A stretch of DNA of 64,000 nucleotides, from positions 7,936,001 to 8,000,000 of the forward strand of contig OZ316896.1 in assembly GCA_973895155.1 (NCBI GenBank), written 5' to 3'. Of this stretch, positions 10,464-20,236 are shown in pieces (positions within the stretch are counted from its first letter, which is position 1; every line of letters begins with the position of its first letter). The stretch is from Marsupella aquatica (taxonomy: Eukaryota > Marchantiophyta). The notes beneath the pieces were generated by a model that was given only the letters and a program-made list of their open reading frames with translations, was not told the origin of the DNA and made no database searches. The position numbers and the translations under genes were made by a program.

Positions 10464-12098
10464 ATGTCTACTTCTGATAGTTCCACGTCAGATTCAGACT
10501 CAGACACAAGCTCGTCTGAGGGGGAGGTTCCTCCACCCCCTCCTCCAGATCGTCCTCGTGCTCCACTAGGACCCATACCTTGCTGGTGTGTGAGATGTAA
10601 GGGACTTGTGGTTCGACATGCGTGGGAGACTGTCTTGTGAGCACATCGAGAACTATGGCCGCCACGAGGGTGATATGCCAGGGTATTTGCCTAGCCAGGT
10701 ATATATATGTTTATGTCCCCTATTCATTCCATATATGCATTCCAATTTAGGGTATTGCTTAATTATCTTGCATTTACATCCTGGCACTACTTAATTTATT
10801 GATTTGTGTAAAACCATTGTACGTGTGTTGAAATAGGTGCCTCGTAGGCCCCCACCTCCTTTGGTTCCTGAAGCTGTGTGGTTGGAAGGGTTTCTAGCAA
10901 GGGCCAGGGAGTTGCTTGCAGTTCCTCCTGCCCAGATGCCTCTTAGCCCACCTGCTCCTATCCCCACTCCCGTGCCCACACATGAGCATGTAGAGGGGGA
11001 ACCGGTCTCTCGGCCCGAGGTTGTGACTACTAGAGTCCTACGTACACGACCACGATCTGGTAGACGTAGACGGCAGTATGGACCACTGGACCAGGTAGAC
11101 AGACGAGAGGAGGTGTTAGGTACTAGTGATCGACCAGCCGGTAACGTAGATTATATTTGCGTTGAGGGCAGGTTTGGACTATCCTATCTCACTGGTAGGG
11201 CTGCCGAAGTTTTGAAGGACTTTTCTCCAAGTCTCTTCAAATTTCCAGATTTTATTCCTACAGATGAACCAGTTCAGATATGGGGTCGCCCTTGGATAGT
11301 GAAGGCATCCTCTATTGGTCATGATATAGGATATGGTCTTTTTGCTTTGGAGGATATTGTGGTCCCTCCAAAGCCATGGAGACGTGGTTATGATGGAGAG
11401 CACCTCTTTCCTTACATTGGGGCTGTATATAACTCCAAGAGTTGGAATATTTTGTTGCGTCAACACCCAAGTTGGGGGGTGTATGCATTGAGGATGGACT
11501 CAGACCCGGATGAGGTCTTCACTAGGCCGTGGCATTGCCGGATGATTGATGGTGACCCTATTCGGAACGGTAATTTAGCAGGGTACATCAATAGTACCAC
11601 AGGTAGAGATAGAGGTTTGGAGGCTAATGTAGAGTGGATTCAAATGTTTGGTCCATCTAGACATCCATATTTTGTGAAACATATGGACGACCATATCATG
11701 ACAGTAGTTGTTAGGACCATTAGAGCCTCGGGGGTTTTACTTCCACAAAAATGACATATCACGTGCGACGAAGGATAGGGTCATTTTATTGGTTGTAAGG
11801 GAAGACTTAAGAATTTTTGTAGAAGAACAATAGGGTCTTTTAAATTCAATTTTGAGACTTATAAGAACATTAGGGCCTTTTTAATCCAATTTTTGGAATA
11901 TTCCAAGAATATTCCAACTTTATAGGGGTTAATTTTTTTTTTTTAAATCTTACATTTTAGGGGGTCCAAGGCCTAAAAACGTCGCAGGTGATGGGGAGGT
12001 CCCCATGTAGTGAGACCCCCGAGATTAGAGCTGGTGAGGAGTTATTGTGTGAGTATGAGTGGGATGCACCAAAATTGTCCTTGCGTTGTCGTCCATGA
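10464..12098 (+). pseudogene. SET-domain protein gene carried by CACTA B
   Basis: Exon 1 (10464-10698, donor GTATAT) encodes a Ser/Asp-rich start, a Pro stretch and the Cys motif CWCVRCK with EHIENYGRHEG. A 1-bp insertion near 10632 shifts its frame. Exon 2 starts at 10837 (acceptor AATAG) and has 319 codons once the transposon at 11727-12023 and one target duplication are removed. It shows the parts of a SET methyltransferase domain in order: GYGLFALEDI, PYIGAVY, YALRMDSD, IDGDPIRNGNLAGYIN and, after the insertion, IRAGEELLCEYEWD, then a TGA at 12096-12098. SET domains transfer methyl groups from S-adenosylmethionine to lysine. The usual NHSC motif reads NSTTG here, so activity is uncertain. 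No pre-SET or post-SET cysteines are evident. Confidence 0.8.
11727..12023. mobile_element. Short DNA transposon, copy 2 (297 bp, 8-bp target duplication)
   Basis: Inverted CTCGGGGG ends extend inward to ATCACGTGCGACG and its counterpart CGTCGCAGGTGAT, as in the copy at 6666. The flanks ATTAGAGC (11719-11726 and 12024-12031) are identical. It interrupts the SET domain just before the GEELLCEY motif. There is no reading frame, so it depends on a transposase from elsewhere. Confidence 0.9.
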
Positions 12099-12219
12099 TA
12101 GTTTCTTGGACTTACATACATGTATATATATGTCAATTTATTTTACATGTTTACATGAGAATGATGTTGTTCAGCAGTGCATGTGTTGATGAGATTAATT
12201 AATTGATGTTGTATGATAG

Positions 12220-15200
12220 AATCAATATGTAACGCCTGATATTGGGGTAATATCACGAGCTATGCGACAACACCTTGTTGAGGCCATGGTGGCCAACCGT
12301 GGGCATGAACCACAAAGGCAAGAGGATGGGGTACGACATGATGGTGATGATCCTATCCAAGACCATCTTGATGAGGAGAGGGCCATGGATGAGCTCATGG
12401 ACCAATTCTATGATGATCACGATGACATTGGTTTGGAGGACATTGGTTCAACCCATGAAAGGACTAGTCATCCACATCCTTCTAGGGGGTCCCAAGACAA
12501 GCAATGGGAGGAGGCGCAACGTCATGCCCGTACTCGCATATTCGAGGGGAGTAGGTTATCTCGGCTCTCATCAATAATGTTGTTGCTCAACTTGCAGCAA
12601 AGACATGGGGCAAGCAATCTACTTTTGGATGATGTTTTCCGTACCTTGCATGATCGTATTTTGCCAGTAGGCAATGCATTGCCAGCCTCTTGGAAAGAGG
12701 CTAAACAGGTGTTGAGGTCCATTGGCCTGAAGTATGAGGTGATACATGCATGTGTGGATGATTGCATTCTTTTTAGGGGTGAGCATGAAAATGCCACTAC
12801 ATGTCCTAAATGTCAGAGGCCACGGTACCGTGATGACATGTTGACGGGGAAGGTACCGCAAAAGGTTATGAGGTACTTTCCTCTTATCCCTCGATTGCGA
12901 CATCAATTCCGATGTGCAGAGTTGGCTGAGATGATGGTATGGCACTCACAAAATCGTTCTGATATGGCTGTACCCTCTAGTGCCATGCGGATGATGGTTG
13001 ACTCTCCTGCCAATCGATTTGTAGAGGATAGATGGGGAGAGTTCAAAATTGACCCACGACATGTTCGACTAGGCTTGGCAGCAGACGGTATCAGCCCTTT
13101 TGCTTTGACAGGAAAAGCCAAACCATATTCGGTGTGGCCAGTAGTGTTGACAAACTACAACATCCCTCCTTGGATGGCCATGAAGAAAGGTCACCTACTA
13201 CTCTCCATGATTATTCCGGGTCCTAAGCAAGTTAAAAAGATTGATGTGTACTTGCAGCCATTGATTGATGAGTTGATACAACTGTGGAGAGGAGTGGATT
13301 GTTATGATGGACGTCACAACACAGGAGGTTTATCCTGCGTATTTACTCTAAAGGCCATCCTTATGTGGACCATGCATGATTTACCAGGTATGGTAAACCC
13401 TTATTTCCTCTAGTACCTAAACCTTGTATTTAATTGCAATTATGCAGATTTTTGCCTTGATGAACCTTATTTTATGAATGTGTTTTCTATGCATTGGGCA
13501 GGGTTTGGATATGTTTCTGGATTGCAAACATCAGGCTATCGAGCTTGCTCTACATGTGGACCCGATTTGGAGGGGGTGGCCAGGCCCAAGTCAAGTACTC
13601 TGCAAAAAATTGTTTACATTGGTCATACTAAATATCTTCCACCAGACCATGGAGGAGTGATCCATTCCTTTATGATACTGATGAGGGCCAACCTGATATT
13701 CGTCCTCAACCTCAGCGGAAGGATCCAGCATATTGGAGAGAGGTATGGGGGAGAGTTCAGGATCCGAGTGATCCATTACCATTATTCAGATGTGGCATGA
13801 CCCGTTTGTCTGCATTGTCACAATTGCCATATTGGTCAGATATGCCCATTAATCACTTGTTAGACCCTATGCACATTGAGGGGAATGTGGGGAAATCATT
13901 GATTCGCCATCTATATGGGGAGAAAAATAACAATTGGAGAGAAAGTTGTGAGGAGATGGGGATGCATGGTCTTTTGGGTTTTTGGCCATCTTTGGACCCC
14001 CCTGGTGCTCCCCCTAGCATCCATCCTCCTTGGGTTTTGACAAGGGTAGAGCGCATTGAGTTTCGCAGACGTATTGGGTTGATGAGGTTTCCCACAGGTT
14101 ATGGTACCAATCTTCGGAAGGCATTTGGGGGGGAGGATTCTCCAAAATGGCCATCTTTCTTGAAGACACATGATTATCATCGGTTGCTTGAACATGTTCT
14201 TCCAGTTGCTATTATTGGATTGGGTAGTGAGGAACTTCGTGATGCCCTTTGGTCATTGGGTAAGCTCTTAAGATGGGTATGTCAAAAGGAGGTACAGGAG
14301 TCCGATGACATTGCTGCTATGGAGATATTTGGAGTAGAGGTTGTCTGCAAGTTGGAGAAGGCACTCCCTCCCTCATTCTTTGATGGTCAGGTTCATTTCC
14401 TCATACATTTAGTGCGCGAGGTTGCAATTGCAGGCCCAGTACATTGTCGATGGATGTATTGGGTAGAGCGTTATATGGGGGTGATGAAGTCATATGTCTT
14501 TAATCGCGCTAGGGTGGAAGGTAGCATTGCGGAGCGTCATCTTGGAGCAGAGAGTATGTTTTACTGTACAAACATAGTTGCCACACTAGATCCTAGTGCT
14601 CCTAGGGGATGGATAGATGAGGCAGCACGAGAGGCTGACTACGAGGATGATAGACTCACTGGGGCATCTGGAGAGCGTCTCATAGGCTCAGCAGAGCGTT
14701 TACAGCTCACAACATTTATGTTGTATAACTCACCCGAGGTTGTCGGGGAGTGGACAACATTTTATGAGGAGGAGAAGCAAAATAGTCGACGCCCACGGTT
14801 ATTTCCCAAGTTTCACCCATACATGAAGGAGAAGTTGTTAGAAGTGGATGCCCTGGTGGGTACCGGGGAGAGTGTATTACACTACCCAAACGTGACAGAT
14901 AAACTTTGTACCTTGGTTCATGGTCCACTACTTATAGTCACGACTCGGACTGCCATGTGGTCAAAGGGGAGACATTTTCGTGTGGAACGACTTGATGAGA
15001 AGAGGGCAGCTACACAGGATTGTGGGGTGATGGGTTGGTTCACCCAAGATTCCCAGAGTAGCATGTCAGACATGAATCCCATTCGCTCCACCGTGGCCCA
15101 TTATGGGAAGATTGAGGAGATCCTAACAGTGAAGTACCATGCACATACTACTTTGGAGGAAGTGGTATTCAAGTGCAAATGGTTCAAGATGAATCTTGTA

Positions 15201-15461
15201 GGCCACAATCGTACTTGTGAAGATGATGCATGCGGTTTTACTCGTTTGAAGACATCCGCAAATAGTGTCATCAGTTCCAACTGGAGGTCCTCAGATCCCT
15301 TTGCCTTCCCACATCACCTTGAGCAATGCTTTTACCTACCCTATCCCAATGACCCCGAGTGGTCCATTGTCATGCCGTATATTCCCAGATCACGGTCCAT
15401 AGTCCAAGAGAGACCCAACGTAGTTGTAGTGGAAGATAGAGACATACCCCCCACGAGTTAG
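12220..15461 (+). pseudogene. TNP2-type CACTA transposase of element B
   Basis: Two exons: about 12220-13387 and 13502-15461. The 114-bp GT-AG intron joins HDLPG to FGYVSG exactly as in family members. The exon start at 12220 is a guess (TATAG acceptor); the first ATG is 12262. The Transposase_21 core is clear: CVDDCILFRGEHENATTCPKC, the IPGPKQVKKIDVYLQPLIDEL segment, YVSGLQTSGYRACSTCG and LLDPMHIEGNVGKSL. It is followed by the DUF4218 part (FLIHLVREVAIAGPVHCRWM, VEGSIAERHL) and the DUF4216 part (FAFPHHLEQCFYLPYP). One base is missing near 13651 (after PPDH), which breaks the frame between two otherwise open stretches. It may share the Cys-rich exon at 10464-10698 through splicing. Role: cuts and joins the CACTA ends. 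Confidence 0.9.
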
Positions 15462-15659
15462 TATAAATTGTAGACCCCACCATCTTCATGTATATTTTTA
15501 CCGGCACTATCTTTTTATCGGCATTCTACGATTTTTCTCATTGTCCACAATTTCATGTAGTATACATATCTATTGATTAAAGTATGCCCCATATCTGAAT
15601 CCATTAATTCCATGCAACCTATACATTGTAAAACACTAAAGTCCCATATGTCCCATTCA

Positions 15660-16210
15660 AATACCATCGGAAACATATCGGACACACATCAGTACTGCCA
15701 AAGCCAAAAACCCCTTCCCATCCTCAAAGTATCGGATTTTCCGATACTATAAGAATCGGAAGCCACTATCCGATACTCCACAGATCGAACACTTAAGCCC
15801 GAGGCCGAGGAGGGGTCCGATAGAAATTTCAACGGATAATAACCGATACCTAAGCCTTCGCAAATGATTTCCGTTGTAACTAGTATCGCAAAAATAAGTC
15901 CGATAACACTTGTATCGGTAAATGTCCGAAAGCAAACCTATCGGAATTAGCTTTCGAGACTATTCTTATCGGACGTCTGAAAAACATGTCGGCTCTCAAT
16001 TTGCGATACAGGATGTTTCGGACATTGTCCGATATGATGGGGATTGGATAAGGTTTTCGATACAAAAACTATCGGATAGTAATATCCGATTTTGGTAGTA
16101 TCGGAAGTTCCGTAGCTGAGAGTATCGGAACGTTTCCGTTGTGTTTAGTATCGGGCGCGTTGAGAAACGCGTGTTTTTAGTATCGGAAAAGTGCCTAAAA
16201 TGTACTAGTG
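15660..16210. repeat. Right terminus of B with TATCGGA subterminal motifs
   Basis: More than 20 TATCGGA/TCCGATA words in both orientations lead to the terminal AAAATGTACTAGTG. The density and motif match the left end at 5189-5770. 15462-15659 is an AT-rich 3' flank of the transposase gene without other features. Confidence 0.85.
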
Positions 16211-16540
16211 TATATATATATATATATATATACACTTTGGTCCAAGCCTAGACTATTACGCATGTCATACTTCTCGGTTATTATATATATAAAGCATTTC
16301 TATATTTCCATTTGACGGTTTAATTTGAAATGATCTATATGACACATATAGTGATTGATAATTTATGTCTATTTTACACTATACATTTTTAACATAGACA
16401 TACTTGTTTCTCTCTCCTTCCTTATTTTGCCAATATCACCCATAACCACCCTAAACTCCCCCTTTGCATCCTTGAACCTCCCTCCTCCCTCCTCCCTCCA
16501 ACCATTCTACCTTGGTGTTTTTCTTCATATAAGTCGGTTC
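16211..16540. other. AT-rich part of element C, with a TA run
   Basis: A (TA)n run at 16211-16231 holds the insertion point of B. The rest is AT-rich with no recognisable gene. Confidence 0.5.
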
Positions 16541-17141
16541 TAAGTTTGCGAGTAATTTGCGAACATGAATTCATCTCAATGGCTTCACAAAATGGCCATG
16601 CAATACGTTATAGACTTTTTCCATACTACGCGTTTCCCTAACTTGCAACATGAATTGCTTCTCAATCTTTCCATTCTAGTTTAATCTCAAAAAACCCATT
16701 ATAATAATTTCATAATTTATCCATGGCTTTCATATGGTAACTCTTCCATATTCTCTGTTTTGTAACATCTCTGAAGCTCACACCATCGCAAACGTGTCAT
16801 TCTTTCACCTTCGTTAAATTAGCGAAGCCATTTTATTCAGAATTGGTTTGCCATGAAAATGGTTTGGTAACAGTATAAAGCGGAAAGGTTCGGAAGCGCG
16901 GAGCGATTGCGGCGCCTTCTTACACAGGTCTCGCATTTTAGACGTTTCACTTTTTTATACAATGCGATTAGTTTCGCATGCAGTTAGCGAAGCCACCGAC
17001 ATTGAAACCTGGTGTTGCAATGAAATGGGCATCGCAAGTTGCAAAGCGGGTTGTTTTGCAACCGTTGCAATGTGTTTTGAATGGCAAATCTCTGAGGGGC
17101 TAAGAAATAAACTTTGCAAAATGACCAAATATGTAGTAGTG
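16541..17141. repeat. Right terminus of element C (TTCGCAA family)
   Basis: TTGCGAA/TTCGCA/TTGCAA words recur from 16547 to 17090, then the terminal TAGTAGTG at 17134-17141. The end resembles A1 (4942), and the motifs are more decayed than in A1, so C is older. Confidence 0.75.
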
Positions 17142-17765
17142 GTGGTAAACCTGATTGGCTCAGCATAATCCGTGACCGCTCCAATAGTGTTTGATTGAGC
17201 CTCTCAGCAACACCATTCTGCTGCGGAGTATAAACTATGGTGAGATGACGAGTTATCCCTTGTTTTGCATAGTACTCTTCAAATTCTATTGAAGTGTACT
17301 TCCCACCGTTGTCTGACCTCAGACTCTTCACCGTGGTATCCAAACACTTAACCGTGTTTCCCGTCTGATTCTCCACTTGGGCCTTCCACTTTGTAAAAAT
17401 GGACAAGACATCAGACTTATGCGTCATAAAATAAATCCATATAAATCTCGAGTAATTATCAATAAAGGATACATAGTACAATTTTCCAGAATGTGAGGGA
17501 GTCGGGGATGGTTCCCACACGTCACTATGTATGTACTCAAGAACCGCTTTGGAACGATGAGTTCCAACACCAAAAGCACGACGATGCTGCTTTCCAAAAA
17601 TGCAATGCTCACAAAAATCCAATTTACAAGAATGCAATCAGAAATGAGCCCATTCTTCCGCAAGATAGCCAAACCCTTCTCACTCATGTGGCCTAGCCGT
17701 GAATGCCATAGTTGAGTCATTTCCTCATGAGACTTGGTTACATTGGCCTCTCCACATATTGTATC
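17142..17765 (-). pseudogene. Copia integrase fragment
   Basis: The minus strand encodes HSRLGHMSEKGLAILRKNGL, the zinc-binding C..C (FCEHCIFGKQHRRAFG), HSDVWEPSP, DNYSRFIWIYF, SDNGGKYTSIEFEEYY and YTPQQNGVAERLNQTLLERS. These are the HHCC and DDE parts of a Ty1/copia integrase, about 90% like the element at 39331-45896 (compare 42240-42862). It is cut on the left by CACTA C and on the right by gypsy sequence. A small frameshift lies near 17640. Confidence 0.9.
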
Positions 17766-20236
17766 TTTGAGGTTAACAGTTAATTATCTGGAAAATCCGG
17801 ACGAAAGGGAGGAATATGATTATGACCCCACCTACGTTATACAGACGGTAGTCGGAGGACAATATTTTCCTCCTGCACTTGCACCTCTTCCTAATTGGAC
17901 GCCTCCCAAGCCGGCTTTTAATAGACCAGTTCCCCGACCGCCCATGGGACCACCAGGAGGGTATCCTCCGAGAGGAGCCCCACGGCAACGGGGAGCTTGT
18001 TGGAATTGTGGTCAAACTGACCATTACTCTCCTCAATGTCCATATCCTAAAAGGGAAGAAGGGTACACCCCAGTCTGTGGAAATTGTGGAAAAGAAGGAC
18101 ATTTGTCCGTCGAATGTCCAAGTCCACCCAAACCCAAAATGATGGTCCGGTTTGCTCAGGAACCAGTAAAAGAAGAAAGCAGGCCAGAAGCTAAGGTCAG
18201 AATGGTGTACTCAGAAGAGGTGGAGCATTGTGGAATGATTCAACACTCAGATGTAAATCGAGTGGAGTTGAAGTCGAATTCTGTGTTTCACCAACCCTTA
18301 GCAGGGGTTGTACCTGATGTACTGGTAGATCATTTGGTAAAGCCCGAAGTGGTTGGTATGCCCAATACTCAAGTTCAGGATCGAGACAAAGTTCTAACCA
18401 ACATATATGCCACTACTCGCTCTAAGAAAAAGGAGGAGAAGAAACTGGACGAACGGCAATCCAGGAACATCCCAAAGGGCAAGAAGCGTACCCCTTCTGA
18501 AGAAGGACTCCCCAAGGAAGACGACCCGGCATATGATCGCTATAACCCAAAGTATTTCTTACCGGATATTTCACCAGAGGTAAAAGCGCACTTGGAGGAA
18601 TTGGTTAAAGATCAAGTACTTCAACCAACACCCCCAGCGGTAGCAAAAGCAGATGCATCACCAACTCCAAGAGCTCAGGGATATGACATTGTTGAGGATG
18701 TGAAAAATCATCCTGCTCATATTACAATTGGTGAATTATTGCAAGATAATCCAATTTATAGACAACAATTAAGGGGACTAATTACAGGTAAACGACGTAA
18801 ACGGAAATTACCTCTTGTGGAGGTTTTGCGATTAGAATGGGAAGATAAAGGCCCTATGGAGATTGAGATCCAAATTCAAGGTTGCGTTGTCTGAAGCGTC
18901 CCAGTGGATGGTGGATCAAGTGTTAACTTGATTACTCAGCAGATCAGCGTTCAACTTGGGATTCACTAAGTTTGAAGCTACTCCAAAAATTCTGCGCATG
19001 GCAGATCAATCTCGGGTGGTTCCGGTGGGCAAACTAAGTCAAGTAGAAACACTCATTGTTGGAGTGCCCTTCTTTCTGGACTTTGTGGTCATCAACCCAG
19101 AAGTTCCGTCTAGTTTTCTTGTTCTGCTGGGACGACCCTGGCTCTATAAAGCCCAGGTGCAAGTCAATTGGCAAGCTCAAGAGCTGTCCTTTGGGAAGCC
19201 TAAGGTTACGGTTAGCTGGGTTCCTGAGATACATAGGGGAGAGACACAGACGGATGATGGCTATACTTCGGATTTCTTTGACTCTAATCTTATTTTGCAA
19301 CCCTTGGAGTTTGATCTGGAAGAGGTCCGATACTTAGAAATTTATTTTTTAGAAGGCACTAATGACCCTGCATCACAAACCATGGAGCCCTCTTGACAAT
19401 TAAACTGGGAAGGGACATCCTCTACAGTAACAGCTAGTTCCCCCGTTGACAATTACATTGGTGGGCCTGGTGTCCGTAGGACCCCCTTTCCCCTATTAGG
19501 CTCACCATCGGAGCAGACCGAATTCCCACCTTCACTAACCGAACTAGAACTTCAACCGGCAAATCTTACTGACGGCATTGTTGATCCTAAAGCTTGTCAA
19601 CGGGTGGAAATTGAGCCAAGCAAGTTCCTTAATATTGGCAAGCACATTCAAGGGAAATTACGGGACCAGTATATCAGTTTGTTGACCCAGTATAAAGATG
19701 TCTTTGCTTGGAGTCATTCAGATTTAAAAGGCATACATCCACATTTAGGTGAACATCACATTGATTTAATGGAAGGAGCAGTGCTGGTCAGGCAGAGGCA
19801 ATATCGATTAAACCCCAAATACTCAGTACTTGTAAAGGAGGAATTGGACAAGTTAACAGCCGCAGGATTTATTTACCCAGTATTAAGTAGTGAATGGGTG
19901 TCCCCGATAGTCATTGTCCCTAAGAAACCAGGACCAGATGGCAAGACCAAGATTTGAGTTTGTCAGGTTTTTCAAAAATTAAATGTCGCCACTCGGAAGG
20001 ACCACTACCCCTTGCCATTCATTGATCTGGTACTGGATTTGGTAGCTCTGCATGAATTATATAGTTTCTTAGATGGCTATTCTGGTTATAACCAGGTGTC
20101 TATCAGGAAAGAGGACAGAGACAAGACCACTTTCACCATGGATTGGGGAACATATGCATTCACAATGATGCCATTTGGCTTGTGTAATGCTCCCGACACC
20201 TTTCAGTGTATTATGATGATTATTTTTTAGGAATAT
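17766..20236 (+). pseudogene. Ty3/gypsy gag-protease-reverse transcriptase fragment
   Basis: From the left: the end of gag with two zinc knuckles (CWNCGQTDHYSPQC at about 17998 and CGNCGKEGHLSVEC at about 18076); a Lys/Glu-rich linker; a TGA at 18892; a retropepsin with VDGGSSVNLI and LLGRPWLYKA; the linker to RT with YKDVFAWSHSDLKGI; and reverse transcriptase with FLDGYSGYNQV and MMPFGLCNAPDTFQ. A frameshift near 18957 and stops at 19394, 19955 and 20227 show decay. The YxDD motif, RNase H and most of the integrase are missing, replaced by the LTR copies from 20237. The integrase tail resumes at 30185. The 5' gag and LTR are absent. Confidence 0.9.

Larger units (their letters stand above)
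5189..16210 (+). mobile_element. CACTA element B, complete, 11.0 kb
   Basis: It begins CACTAGTACATTTT at 5189 and ends with the exact inverse of those 14 bases at 16210. The flanks are TAT on both sides (5186-5188 and 16211-16213), the 3-bp duplication expected for CACTA; the right copy lies in a TA run. Inside, from the left: subterminal motifs, the leftward accessory gene (8774 to 6087), a duplicated spacer, a rightward SET-domain gene (10464-12098), a rightward TNP2 transposase (12220-15461) and subterminal motifs. Two short DNA transposons (6666-6993 and 11727-12023) are inserted in its genes. The transposase and SET genes each carry small indels, so this copy is probably not autonomous. 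Confidence 0.92.
4943..17141 (+). mobile_element. CACTA element C, right end, split by element B
   Basis: Two pieces are visible: 4943-5188 (transposase C-terminus and 3' flank) and 16211-17141 (right subterminal zone). Element B fills the gap. The end is TAGTG at 17137-17141; its reverse complement, CACTACTACATATTTGGTC, resembles the A1 terminus, so C and A1 belong to one family. C sits in a copia integrase gene. The bases after it (GTG) match a GTG at the same place in the related copia copy at 42244, consistent with a 3-bp target duplication. Confidence 0.75.
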
